The notes under the pieces were generated by a model, which saw only the letters and a list, made by a program, of their open reading frames with translations, ran no database searches and was not told the origin of the DNA. Shown in pieces: positions 1-7,800 of a stretch of 15,098 nt of DNA. The DNA comes from an uncultured Christensenellaceae bacterium (GTDB lineage Bacteria; Bacillota; Clostridia; Christensenellales; Christensenellaceae), in NCBI GenBank assembly GCA_934373295.1, contig CAKROK010000052.1, positions 1-15,098 on the forward strand. Direction: 5' to 3'. A program made the position numbers and the translations under genes. The stretch's first letter is position 1; each line of letters starts with the position of its first letter.

Positions 1-251
1 GTATAGCTGAAAACTAAGTTAAGCACTTATGCCAATGTTTCAATCTGAACAAATTAGCGGAGAAGGATGAGGAGGTCGCAGACCTCCTTATGGGAAAGTC
101 TGAAAACCACGGTTTTCAGAAAAAATAACAGAGTAGACTTTTAAATCTGAATAATGTCTTTAAGAACTTGCTATTGACTTGAACAAATCTCTAAAATAGA
201 GCTTTGCGCAAGCAAAGCAACCTATCAAGACCGTAAACGCGGTCTTTTTTT
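1..251 (+). ncRNA. Candidate structured RNA, 3' part only
   Basis: This AT-rich stretch has no convincing reading frame but a dense row of near-perfect hairpins: 67-91 (AGGAGGTC, loop GCA, GACCTCCT), 99-120 (TCTGAAAACC with GGTTTTCAGA), 201-218 (GCTTTGC closed by a GCAA loop) and a terminator at 227-251. That layout suits a non-coding RNA ending in its own terminator, with the 5' end outside the window. Bases 13-36 contain AAGTTAAGC followed by GCC and ATG, which resembles the conserved helix III/loop B part of bacterial 5S rRNA. The rest fits 5S poorly, so a divergent 5S, a 5S relic or an unrelated structured RNA are all possible. I did not recognise a known riboswitch or RNase P, tmRNA or SRP signature. 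Strand is inferred from the terminator's T-run. Confidence 0.35.
227..251 (+). terminator. Intrinsic terminator
   Basis: A 7-bp perfect stem AAGACCG / CGGTCTT encloses the six-base loop TAAACG, and the 3' arm runs into seven T (245-251). This is a complete Rho-independent terminator reading on the + strand. It closes whatever is transcribed from before or within the first 226 bases and separates it from the sugar operon starting at 535. Confidence 0.8.
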
Positions 252-534
252 GTTTCTCAAAAAATGTCAAGAGGGACAAAAGTAAAAAATGGTCATGCGC
301 TGTCAAAAAAATTGAATACCAAATGGGCGAAGATTGTCGCATATTTCCGAAAGAACGATGAAAAAGAAAAATAGGAACAGCAATTTGGCGGATTATTGGG
401 AGATTGGTAAAAAATGAACTATCGAAAAGCGCGTTTTGTTTGAGAAGTATGCGCAATGGAATAATGTGAAAACCCGATTAAAAAAACTAAAATCATAATA
501 TAAAAATCACCTAAAATTTTCAGGAGGAAGAAAA
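252..534 (+). promoter_or_regulatory. AT-rich leader upstream of the sugar operon
   Basis: There is no protein-coding gene here; reverse-strand frames across 160-456 lack family likeness and cross the hairpins. The region must contain the sugar-operon promoter, but only a weak one is visible: TTGTTT at 436-441, an 18-base spacer and AATAAT at 460-465. Just upstream, 425-437 reads AAAAGCGCGTTTT, an imperfect CG-centred palindrome of the kind bound by LacI/GalR-type sugar regulators, partly overlapping that -35. The ribosome binding site AGGAGG at 522-527 lies seven bases before the ATG at 535. No regulator gene for this operon is in the window. Promoter and operator are guesses; the ribosome binding site is clear. 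Confidence 0.3.
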
Positions 535-1548
535 ATGACTAAGACAATGAGAAAAGCATTGGCGCTTGTTCTGGCGATGGTATTCTGCGTGCTCATGCTC
601 GCATCCTGCGGCCAGGCGGCAAACGGCGACGCCGATAAGGTGGACGCATCGGACGATCTGTACATCGGCGTATACTGCTGGGGCAACCTCGAGTATTTCT
701 ATGACCACAAGATCGGCCTTGAGGCGGCGGGCAAGATGCTGGGTGTACAGACCAAGTACACCGGCCCCGCGGACGGCGATATCAACGCCATGATAACCGC
801 ATTTGAGCAGGCTATCGCGGAAGAGCCGGACGGAATTATCGTTTTCGGTCAGGAGGAGACTCTCGCGGCGGTCATAAACAAGGCAGAAGCAAAGGGAATC
901 CCCGTCGTGACGGTGGACGGCGACGTAAGCTCATCGGATAGAACGACGTTCGTGGGCACGGGCAGCCTTGACGCAGGCAAAATGGGCGGAAACAAGCTCG
1001 CCGAGGCAATAGACGGCAAGGGCAAGGTCGCCATACTCACGCAGCCCAGCGCGGAGCTGCATGCCCAGCGCTGCAAGGGCTATGAGGAGGCTTTAAAGGA
1101 GTATTCCGACATCGAAGTCGTGCAGATTGGCGATACGAAGTCCGATCCCGTCGTCGCTATCGACGTCGCGAAGGCGATGCTTCAGGCAAATCCCGACATC
1201 GTGGGCATAGGCTGCACGGACGCAGTAGGCGGCGCGGCTGTCGCGACGGCGCTTGAAGAGCTGGGCATGGTAGGCAAGGTAAAGGTCATCACCATGGATA
1301 GAGATCAGCAGGTGCTTGAAAAGATAAAGGACGGCACTATCTACGGAACGCTCGTTCAGAATTCCGCACTCATGCCCTTCCTGGCGCTTGAGATACTCTA
1401 CAACATGAAGCACGCGGACGTCGCCGTAACGACGGACAACGCGGCGGCTGGTTTCAAGTTCGCTCCCGCGACGATAGACACAGGCGTCGTATTTGTAGAC
1501 GCATCCACGGCGGAATATTACATGAGAAGCAACACTTCCGGTGAATAA
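535..1548 (+). CDS. Sugar ABC transporter substrate-binding lipoprotein
   Basis: 337-residue extracytoplasmic binding protein of the periplasmic-binding-protein type 1 class (RbsB-like, Peripla_BP_4). Residues 1-24 form a lipoprotein signal peptide with charged start, hydrophobic core and lipobox LASC, so C25 would be lipidated and anchor the protein outside the membrane. The mature part has the expected two-lobe alternation of beta strands and helices, with family-like stretches such as EEPDGIIVFG, KGIPVVTVDGDV and ANPDIVGIGCTDAVGGAA. Length is normal. It heads the operon and would deliver ligand to the permease and ATPase encoded next. The start is fixed by AGGAGG at 522-527. Ligand cannot be read from sequence; a monosaccharide or polyol is the family default, though some members bind autoinducer-2 or purine nucleosides. 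Confidence 0.93.
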   Translation: MTKTMRKALALVLAMVFCVLMLASCGQAANGDADKVDASDDLYIGVYCWGNLEYFYDHKIGLEAAGKMLGVQTKYTGPADGDINAMITAFEQAIAEEPDGIIVFGQEETLAAVINKAEAKGIPVVTVDGDVSSSDRTTFVGTGSLDAGKMGGNKLAEAIDGKGKVAILTQPSAELHAQRCKGYEEALKEYSDIEVVQIGDTKSDPVVAIDVAKAMLQANPDIVGIGCTDAVGGAAVATALEELGMVGKVKVITMDRDQQVLEKIKDGTIYGTLVQNSALMPFLALEILYNMKHADVAVTTDNAAAGFKFAPATIDTGVVFVDASTAEYYMRSNTSGE

Positions 1549-1572
1549 TTATTCGCAATGTGCAAATTCACA

Positions 1573-1600
1573 TCCCCCCGAGCTTAATTGTTCGGGGGGA
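1573..1600 (+). promoter_or_regulatory. Intercistronic stem-loop after the binding-protein gene
   Basis: A 9-bp perfect GC-rich stem, TCCCCCCGA (1573-1581) with TCGGGGGGA (1592-1600), extendable by G-U and C-G pairs to a six-base loop. It sits between the binding-protein stop and the ATPase start and lacks a following T-run. Hairpins at this place in sugar importer operons typically protect the upstream mRNA or partly terminate transcription, so more binding protein than ATPase is made. That role is inferred from position. Confidence 0.65.
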
Positions 1601-1648
1601 GAATTATCTGAAAGGATTATTTTAACGATCAAAAAAGGAGATAGTGTT

Positions 1649-3148
1649 ATGCAGTATGTGCTTGAAGCGCACGGTATCACGAAGCGGTTTCCGGGAGTAT
1701 TGGCGCTCGACCACGCGGACCTCATGCTAAAAAAGGGCGAGGTACGCGCGCTGGTGGGCGAAAACGGCGCCGGAAAATCCACACTGATGCATATTTTAAG
1801 CGGCGTGTATTCAAAGGACGAGGGTGAGATAAAGATAAACGGGCAGGGGGTCCACATAAGCTCACCCACGGACGCAGCCGCGCTTGGGATAGGAATAGTG
1901 TTTCAGGAGCTTTCGCTCATACCCGAGCTGAGCGTCGCGGAGAACATGTTCCCCAACAGACAGCCCGTGAGCAAGCTGGGCTTTATAAACAAAAAGGAGC
2001 TCTTTAAGGATGCTCAAAAGATAATCGACCTCTTTGAGGAGGACATAGACCCGTCCACGCCCGTAAAATTTTTAACGATAGCGAAGCAGCAGATGGTCGA
2101 GATAATGAAGGCGATATCGCATGACCCGAAGGTGCTGATTTTAGACGAGCCGACTTCATCCTTGACGCAGATAGAATCCGAAAAGCTATATAACAACATT
2201 CAAAAGCTGAAAAATAAGGGCATTTCGATGATATACATTTCGCATCATCTTTCTGAGGTTATGAACGTCGCGGACAGCGCGACAGTGCTTAGAGACGGCA
2301 AGGTCGTGACGACGGTCCCCATTTCCGAGGTGAATGAGGAAAAGCTCATAAGCCTTATGGTCGGGCGCGAGATAGTCGAAAAGCACATCGACAGGACGGA
2401 TAAGATAGACATGTCCAAAACGCTGTTTGAGGCGAAAAACCTCTCGCACCTGTATGAGTTTAAGGACATTTCGTTTAATGTACATTACGGCGAGATCGTG
2501 GGGATGTACGGCCTCATCGGCGCGGGGCGTTCGGAAATGGCGAAGTGCATTTTTGGTCTGGATAAGCTGGCGGGAGGAGAGATGTTCTTAGACGGCCAGC
2601 CCTTCCGCGCGAAAAATGCGTCGGATGCTATGAAAAAGGGCGTGGTCTATGCGTCTGAAAACAGAAAGTTAGACGGACTGTTTTTAGAAAAGACTATTGC
2701 GGATAACTGCGTTTCTCCGCAGCTAAGGGCATTTGCAAGCGGCGTGGGCGTCCTATCGAAGGATAAGATGGACGCGTTTGCGGATGATTGTATTAAGAAG
2801 CTGAACGTAGTGACGCCCTCGCGTATGCAGCTCGCGGGGAATCTCTCCGGCGGCAATCAGCAAAAGGTGCTTTTATCGATGTGGCTGGGCATCAATCCGC
2901 GCTTTTTGATAGTCGACGAGCCCACAAAGGGCGTTGACGTGGGCGCAAAGGCGGAGATCTATAACATTTTGCGCGCGCTCGCGGACGAGGGCATGGGAAT
3001 ACTCGTAATATCATCGGACATACTTGAGGTTTTGAACATAAGCGACAGGATATACGCCGTAAAGGACGGAAGAATATGCGGAGAATGCCTTGCTCATGAG
3101 GCGACGGAGGAATCGGTCGTGGCGGTCGCCGCAGGACGCAGCAATTAA
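1649..3148 (+). CDS. Sugar ABC transporter ATP-binding protein (two ATPase domains)
   Basis: 499-residue fusion of two ABC ATPase domains, the RbsA/MglA/XylG type that powers ribose-class sugar importers from the cytoplasmic face. Domain 1 (about 1-240) has Walker A GENGAGKST at 37-45, Q-loop Q86, signature-like LTIAKQQ, and Walker B LILDEPTSSL. Domain 2 (about 255-495) has the degenerate Walker A GLIGAGRSE usual for this family, signature LSGGNQQK and Walker B FLIVDEPTKGVD. Domain 1 is therefore the likely main hydrolysis site. I chose ATG 1649 because AAAGGAG ends at 1640 at ideal distance and the protein then starts at the family N-terminus. An in-frame GTG at 1541 would add 36 residues read through the hairpin and is unlikely. 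The stop codon overlaps the permease ribosome binding site. Confidence 0.95.
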   Translation: MQYVLEAHGITKRFPGVLALDHADLMLKKGEVRALVGENGAGKSTLMHILSGVYSKDEGEIKINGQGVHISSPTDAAALGIGIVFQELSLIPELSVAENMFPNRQPVSKLGFINKKELFKDAQKIIDLFEEDIDPSTPVKFLTIAKQQMVEIMKAISHDPKVLILDEPTSSLTQIESEKLYNNIQKLKNKGISMIYISHHLSEVMNVADSATVLRDGKVVTTVPISEVNEEKLISLMVGREIVEKHIDRTDKIDMSKTLFEAKNLSHLYEFKDISFNVHYGEIVGMYGLIGAGRSEMAKCIFGLDKLAGGEMFLDGQPFRAKNASDAMKKGVVYASENRKLDGLFLEKTIADNCVSPQLRAFASGVGVLSKDKMDAFADDCIKKLNVVTPSRMQLAGNLSGGNQQKVLLSMWLGINPRFLIVDEPTKGVDVGAKAEIYNILRALADEGMGILVISSDILEVLNISDRIYAVKDGRICGECLAHEATEESVVAVAAGRSN

Positions 3149-3160
3149 GGAGGTAATAAA

Positions 3161-4177
3161 ATGAATGAAAAGAAACGCGGCTTTAGCATAAAAAAGCTGT
3201 TTGAAATAAGAGAATCGGCACTTGTGATATTGATAATACTGTTCGCCGCAATAATGGCGTGCTTCATGCCCAAGTTTTTAGGGCCGAGCAACCTGCTCGC
3301 GATATTCATATCGCTTTCATCGACGGCGGTCGTCGCATGCGGAATGTGCGTGCTGCTCGTGACGGGCTGTATGGACCTTTCGGTCGGCTCGATATCAGCA
3401 TTTTCGGGCGTTATCACCTGCCAGCTTTTAAATAACGTGGGTCTGCCCGTCCCGCTCGCCATAATCGCGGGCGTGCTCGTGGGCGCGGCCATCGGCTTTA
3501 TAAACGGCTTTATAGTAATAAAGTGGAACATCAGCCCGTTCATAGTTACACTGGGAACGCAGTATATCTTCAGAGGTCTCACGCAGATAATGGCGGAGGG
3601 CTTCACGATAATCGGCCTGCCCCAGAGCTTCACGGATATTGGACAAAAGGATATTTTCGGCATACAGCTCCCGATAATATACATGATAGTGATCGTGATA
3701 GTGTTCGAGATACTTCTGAGAAAATTCAGATTTTTCAGGCAGTGCTATTTCGTGGGCGGAAACGAAAAGGCGGCGACCATGACGGGCATGAAGAGCAACT
3801 ATATAAAGGTCATATGCTTTGTGATAGTGGATATGTTAGCGGCGTTTATCGGCGTGATATTCGCGGCGCGTTTCGGAAACGCCTCCGTCACGATAGGCAC
3901 GGGCATGGAGATGCAGGTCATAACGGCGTGCGTAATAGGCGGCGCGAGCCTCTCCGGCGGCGAGGGAACGATAATCGGCGCATTTTTGGGCGCACTGCTC
4001 ATGTCCATGATAACAAACGCGTTAAACATGATAGGCGTGGACACGTTCTGGCAGAACGTCTGCACCGGCGCAATATTGATCTTCGCGGTAGTGCTGGATA
4101 CCGTAGTTAAAAAGCGCAGAGAGCTGGGCGTAAAGATAGAGACGTCAAAGAAGCGCGACGAAAGGCTCGCGGCGTAA
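3161..4177 (+). CDS. Sugar ABC transporter permease (RbsC type)
   Basis: 338-residue integral membrane protein of the BPD_transp_2 family, expected to form a homodimeric channel with the preceding ATPase. It has about eight to ten hydrophobic segments, beginning near residue 17, and the family hallmark DLSVGSISAFSGV after the third, followed by NGFIVIKWNISPFIVTLG. The cytoplasmic coupling region lies around GGNEKAATMTGM and the C-terminal half contains GGASLSGGEGTIIGAFLGAL, also typical. Length is normal. AAGGAGG at 3147-3153 overlaps the ATPase stop codon and places the start at 3161. It is the only permease gene, consistent with homodimer systems. Substrate is unknown. Confidence 0.94.
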   Translation: MNEKKRGFSIKKLFEIRESALVILIILFAAIMACFMPKFLGPSNLLAIFISLSSTAVVACGMCVLLVTGCMDLSVGSISAFSGVITCQLLNNVGLPVPLAIIAGVLVGAAIGFINGFIVIKWNISPFIVTLGTQYIFRGLTQIMAEGFTIIGLPQSFTDIGQKDIFGIQLPIIYMIVIVIVFEILLRKFRFFRQCYFVGGNEKAATMTGMKSNYIKVICFVIVDMLAAFIGVIFAARFGNASVTIGTGMEMQVITACVIGGASLSGGEGTIIGAFLGALLMSMITNALNMIGVDTFWQNVCTGAILIFAVVLDTVVKKRRELGVKIETSKKRDERLAA

Positions 4178-4191
4178 AATCAGGAGGAGTT

Positions 4192-5010
4192 ATGCAAAGA
4201 TTAAAGGACAAGGTCTGCATAGTGACCGGCGCGGGAAACGGCATAGGTCTTTCTATCGCCGAGCTGTTCGCGAGAGAGGGCGGAAAAGTCGTCTGCTCAT
4301 CGCGCAGGGAGTCTAACGGAAAGCCCGTGAGCGATAAGCTCAATAAAGAGGGCCTTGATACTATTTTCGTAAAGTGCGACATCTCAAAAGAGAATGAAAT
4401 AACGGCGCTTTTTGATAGGACGATAGAAAAATACGGCAAAGTGGACGTGCTTGTGAATAACGCGGGCGTGAATTTCGTAAAGCCGTTTTTGGAGGTTGAG
4501 ACGGCGGATTGGGACAGGGTCATAAACACTGATTTAAGAGGAACGTTTATGTGTACCTCCCGCGCGGTCAAGGAGATGATAAAGACGGGCAGCGGCTCGA
4601 TAGTCAACATCACGTCCGTGCATACGCTGCAATGCCTGGACGGAGCTGCGCCCTATGATGCGGCGAAGTGGGGCGTGGTCGGGCTCACAAAATCCGTGGC
4701 GGTGGAGCTTGCGGAAAAGGGCATAAGGATAAACGCGCTTTCGCCCGGCCTGATAGCGACGCAGATATGGAACGACCTTTTGGAGGCGTCGCCGGACAGG
4801 GAGGAATGCGAGGGCTTTTGGAACTCGAACATCCCCGCAAGGCGCGCGGGTACTCCGGAAGAGGTCGCGTATGCCGCGCTGTTCTTGGCGAGCGACGAGG
4901 CGATGTACTTTAACGGCGCGAATATCGTGATAGACGGCGGCATGACGAGCGCGCTTACGAGCAGGGCAGCGTTTGAATCCTCCTCCTGCGAGGGCGGAGA
5001 GAGAAAATGA
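4192..5010 (+). CDS. SDR family NAD(P)-dependent oxidoreductase
   Basis: 272-residue classical short-chain dehydrogenase, cytoplasmic, expected to oxidise a sugar or polyol hydroxyl (or reduce the ketone). Visible elements are the cofactor loop TGAGNGIG (12-19), D63 in the CDIS adenine-binding motif, NNAG (89-92), and the catalytic set N112, S142, Y155 and K159 in the YDAAK motif. SPGLIATQIW follows the active site and the protein ends near a GGMTSA motif with a short Cys/Ser/Glu tail. Serine and arginines after strand 2 (SSRRE, 36-40) allow NADP+ use; this is not decisive. AGGAGG at 4182-4187 sets the start. Its last four bases (ATGA) are shared with the lactonase gene, so the two are translationally coupled. 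A sugar 1-dehydrogenase feeding the lactonase is the simplest reading. Confidence 0.92.
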   Translation: MQRLKDKVCIVTGAGNGIGLSIAELFAREGGKVVCSSRRESNGKPVSDKLNKEGLDTIFVKCDISKENEITALFDRTIEKYGKVDVLVNNAGVNFVKPFLEVETADWDRVINTDLRGTFMCTSRAVKEMIKTGSGSIVNITSVHTLQCLDGAAPYDAAKWGVVGLTKSVAVELAEKGIRINALSPGLIATQIWNDLLEASPDREECEGFWNSNIPARRAGTPEEVAYAALFLASDEAMYFNGANIVIDGGMTSALTSRAAFESSSCEGGERK

Positions 5011-5876
5011 TATACAGTGCAAAGGCGGTCTTTGAGGGCAAGGCGGCTCACGGCGAGAGCGCATGGTGGGACGCGAAAAGAAAAGCGGCGCTGTATATGG
5101 ACTGTGCCGGAAAGCGCATTTTGAGCTATGATCCTAAAACGGGGGAAAAGAGGGAGTTTTATCTCCCCTTTAACCCCATGGCGGTGATGGGCTGTGCTAA
5201 TGGCGGCTATGTCGCGGTGTCCGAGGACGCCGTATACATGTTGAACGACGATTTTTCGGTTAAAAATGAGATAATGCGTTTTGAGCATAATAAGCCGACA
5301 GATCGCTTTAACGACTGCAAATGCGGGCCGGACGGCGCGCTGTATATGGGCTCGATGGGGACGCTTGACGAGCCGGACGAGGGCAAATTATATCGGCTGA
5401 CATCGTCGGGGGAGATGAGCGTAGTTTTAAACGGCGTGGGAGTATCGAACGGCTTTGCGTGGTCGGCGGATGAAAAAACGCTGTTTTATACGGACACGAT
5501 ACATAACGAGATATATGCCTTTGACTTTGACGGCGGCAGGGTATCGAACAGGCGCGTTATCTTTAAAGATGAAAATGTACTGCCGGACGGCATGTGCATA
5601 GACGAAAACGACAATATCTGGGTCGCGCTATGGGGCGCGGGCAAGGTGATATGCGTGGATACGGCGACGGGAGAGGTCATGCATGAGGTGACGGTCGAAG
5701 CGCCGCTGACATCGTCCGTGACATTCGGCGGAGAAAATCTCGATACGCTTTTTATAACCACGTCAAGACTGGGCATGACGACGGAAGAATTGGAAAAATA
5801 TCCGCTTTCGGGGGCGCTTTTTGCGGTAAAGGTGAATGTGCGCGGAAGAGAGCTTTACAGAGGTGATTTTGAATGA
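5007..5876 (+). CDS. SMP-30/gluconolactonase family sugar lactonase
   Basis: 289-residue six-bladed beta-propeller of the SMP-30/regucalcin/gluconolactonase family, cytoplasmic (no signal peptide), which hydrolyses aldonolactones using one divalent metal. By family comparison the metal ligands are E17 (GESAW), N148 (SNGFAWS) and D194 (LPDGMCID), and N102-D103 in RFND lies in the substrate pocket. The stretch SNRR...LPDGMCID is strikingly like animal regucalcin. Length is normal. Start ATG 5007 overlaps the SDR stop (ATGA) and is preceded by GGAGAGAG. Placed directly after a dehydrogenase, it most likely opens the lactone that dehydrogenase makes. Which sugar acid results cannot be told. Confidence 0.92.
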   Translation: MIYSAKAVFEGKAAHGESAWWDAKRKAALYMDCAGKRILSYDPKTGEKREFYLPFNPMAVMGCANGGYVAVSEDAVYMLNDDFSVKNEIMRFEHNKPTDRFNDCKCGPDGALYMGSMGTLDEPDEGKLYRLTSSGEMSVVLNGVGVSNGFAWSADEKTLFYTDTIHNEIYAFDFDGGRVSNRRVIFKDENVLPDGMCIDENDNIWVALWGAGKVICVDTATGEVMHEVTVEAPLTSSVTFGGENLDTLFITTSRLGMTTEELEKYPLSGALFAVKVNVRGRELYRGDFE

Positions 5877-6916
5877 GTGAATATATGAGAGCGCTTGTAA
5901 AAACCGCTCATGGCGCGGGAAACATGGAGATAATGGACGTCCCCGTGCCCCAAATAGCCGATAATGAGGTGCTTGTAAAGGTAAACTGCGTGGGCGTATG
6001 CGGCACGGACATAAAGATATACGACGATACGTTCATATCCGACCCGCCTGTGATAGTCGGGCATGAGTTTGCGGGAGAGATAGTAAAGACGGGCGCGGCT
6101 GTCAAAAAACTGACGGTGGGGGAGCGCGTGGTGAGCGAGCAGCACTGGAAGGCGTGCGGCGTATGCAGATACTGCCTCACGGGAAAGAGACATCTTTGCA
6201 GCCACAAGAGGTCGCCCGGATATCTTTCAGACGGCGCATATGCTCAGTTTATCGCGGTGGATCAGTCGCTCATACATAAGATACCCGAGGGGATGCCCTA
6301 TCGCGAGGCGTGTCTCATCGAGCCGATGGGCATAGCGGCGCATGCGATACTTGAAAAGGTGAAAATAGAGGCGGACGACAAGGTCGTCATACTGGGCTGC
6401 GGCCCGATTGCGCTCATAGCGCTTCAAATAGTGCGGGCGCTGGGCGCGGGCTGGGTAGCGCTGACGGGGCTGGACGTCGACGAGCCGCACCGCTTCCCGC
6501 TTGCGCTCAAGCTGGGCGCAGACAGGGTCATAAACGTCGCAAAGGAGGACGCGGCGGCCATCGTCATGGAGCAGACGGAGGGCATAGGTGCGGATGTGAT
6601 AATCGACCTTTCCGGCGCGGGGCGAGCCATCGCGGACGCGTTCGGTTTTTTAAGAAAAGACGGACGCTTCTGCGCAATAGGTCTGCCGCATGGGAACATC
6701 AGCCTGCCCTGGGCAGAAATGGTTTTAAAGGCGGTGAACGTGTTCTTCAGCTACAGCTCGGGTTACGAGACGTGGGAGAAGTGTCTTTTTTTGATAAACT
6801 CCGGAAAGGTCGATCTAAGCCCGTTTACGCAGTCCGTCTATCCCCTTGACGATTGGAAAAAGGCGTTTGAGGACGCCCGCGCGGGACGGGTGCTAAAGGC
6901 GATAATTGAGATATGA
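5873..6916 (+). CDS. Zinc-dependent medium-chain alcohol/polyol dehydrogenase
   Basis: 347-residue MDR-superfamily dehydrogenase of the sorbitol/threonine dehydrogenase group, cytoplasmic, NAD(P)-dependent. The catalytic zinc site is C43 (GVCGTD), H64-E65 (GHEFAGE) and E150 (EPMG). The structural zinc site is complete, with C95, C98, C101 and C109. The Rossmann motif ILGCGPIALIALQ starts at residue 173. The expected reaction is reversible oxidation of a secondary alcohol on a sugar, polyol or sugar acid. The start overlaps the lactonase stop (ATGA), with AGAGGTGA shortly upstream; an alternative ATG four codons later cannot be excluded. It gives the operon a second oxidation step distinct from the SDR. 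Confidence 0.93.
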   Translation: MSEYMRALVKTAHGAGNMEIMDVPVPQIADNEVLVKVNCVGVCGTDIKIYDDTFISDPPVIVGHEFAGEIVKTGAAVKKLTVGERVVSEQHWKACGVCRYCLTGKRHLCSHKRSPGYLSDGAYAQFIAVDQSLIHKIPEGMPYREACLIEPMGIAAHAILEKVKIEADDKVVILGCGPIALIALQIVRALGAGWVALTGLDVDEPHRFPLALKLGADRVINVAKEDAAAIVMEQTEGIGADVIIDLSGAGRAIADAFGFLRKDGRFCAIGLPHGNISLPWAEMVLKAVNVFFSYSSGYETWEKCLFLINSGKVDLSPFTQSVYPLDDWKKAFEDARAGRVLKAIIEI

Positions 6917-6927
6917 GGCGGCCGGAC

Positions 6928-7791
6928 ATGTTTAAATATTCGATCACATGCGCGTTTAACGACGTTCCTCCTGAGTGGCCCATAACGCTTCGCGGGAGCA
7001 TCGACGAGGTTTGCGCTCAGGCGGCGGCGATAGGCTATGATGCGCTCGAGCCGCAGATATGCGATCCTAAGAGCTATGATGCCCATGTCTTAAAGAGAAC
7101 GGCGGAGGATCACGGGCTTAAATTTTCCGCAATCGCGACGGGGCGGGAGCTGCTCGAGCACGGCCTCTGGATGACGTCCGACGACCCGAATATGCGGCGC
7201 GCTTCCGTGGATAAGCTGAAGGAGCATATCGACCTCTGCGCACAGCTTGAGGCAATGCTCATAGTGGGGAGCATGAGGAAGAACGTCCCCGACCCGCGGC
7301 AGCTTGAAAGGTATCTGGAATATCATGATGATATAATCTATGAGCTGTCAGATTATGCGCAAAAGTGCGGCGTGCTAATAGTTGTGGAGAATATCACGGC
7401 GCATATTTCAAACTGGATGAACACTATACAGGACACTGCGAACTACGTAAAGCGCATAGACAGGGACAACGTAAAAATACATCTCGACAGCTACAGCATG
7501 CTTCAGGAGGATAACGACATCGCGGGCTGCTACAGAATGTGCGGAGATAAGCTCGCCTACGTGCATTTTACTGACGGGAGCAGGCTGTATACCGGCGGCA
7601 GCAATGTGGATTTTAAGGCGCATATGCACGCCATGCTGGATAACGGCTATGACGGATATGTGGCGATAGAGTGCCGCCCGTATCCTGATGCATACACCTG
7701 CGCGAGATTCAGCTATGATTATTGTAAAGCGCTTGAGATAATAGTTGGGATAGAGCGGTTCCGAAGGATGCATCCTCTCATAAAAGCATAA
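6928..7791 (+). CDS. Sugar phosphate isomerase/epimerase-like TIM-barrel protein
   Basis: 287-residue cytoplasmic protein of the AP_endonuc_2 / xylose-isomerase-like TIM-barrel superfamily. Four likely metal ligands stand at strand ends in the canonical order: E154 (VVENIT), D187 (IHLDSYS), H213 (YVHFTDG) and E248 (AIECRPY). Relatives act as ketose 3-epimerases, hydroxypyruvate or inosose isomerases and dehydratases, and some as 3-keto-glycoside lyases, so the exact reaction is open. I prefer ATG 6928 (MFKYSITCAF) because GAGG at 6915-6918 is well spaced and this is the usual N-terminus. ATG 6913, overlapping the previous stop, would add five residues (MRRPD) and also fits the coupled style of the operon. 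It is the last gene of the operon. Confidence 0.88.
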   Translation: MFKYSITCAFNDVPPEWPITLRGSIDEVCAQAAAIGYDALEPQICDPKSYDAHVLKRTAEDHGLKFSAIATGRELLEHGLWMTSDDPNMRRASVDKLKEHIDLCAQLEAMLIVGSMRKNVPDPRQLERYLEYHDDIIYELSDYAQKCGVLIVVENITAHISNWMNTIQDTANYVKRIDRDNVKIHLDSYSMLQEDNDIAGCYRMCGDKLAYVHFTDGSRLYTGGSNVDFKAHMHAMLDNGYDGYVAIECRPYPDAYTCARFSYDYCKALEIIVGIERFRRMHPLIKA

Positions 7792-7800
7792 TAACAAACC

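Noticed and set aside
159..164. TTTAAG half-site in the first region
   Set aside because: There is no partner half-site 11 bases away and no -10 nine bases downstream.
160..456. Open frame of 98 codons on the - strand
   Set aside because: It crosses the terminator and hairpins, shows no domain or signal pattern and lies in AT-rich DNA where such frames arise by chance.
1541..1648. GTG start at 1541 for the ATPase
   Set aside because: It would translate through the GC hairpin and adds 36 residues unlike the family; ATG 1649 has AAAGGAG and the canonical N-terminus.
3523..4110. 195-codon + strand frame inside the permease gene
   Set aside because: It is composed of Arg/His/Gly/Asp-rich sequence typical of an out-of-frame read of a GC-rich gene; the permease frame has clear family motifs.
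4653..5288. 211-codon - strand frame across the SDR/lactonase junction
   Set aside because: It is antisense to two well-supported overlapping genes and has no recognisable fold.
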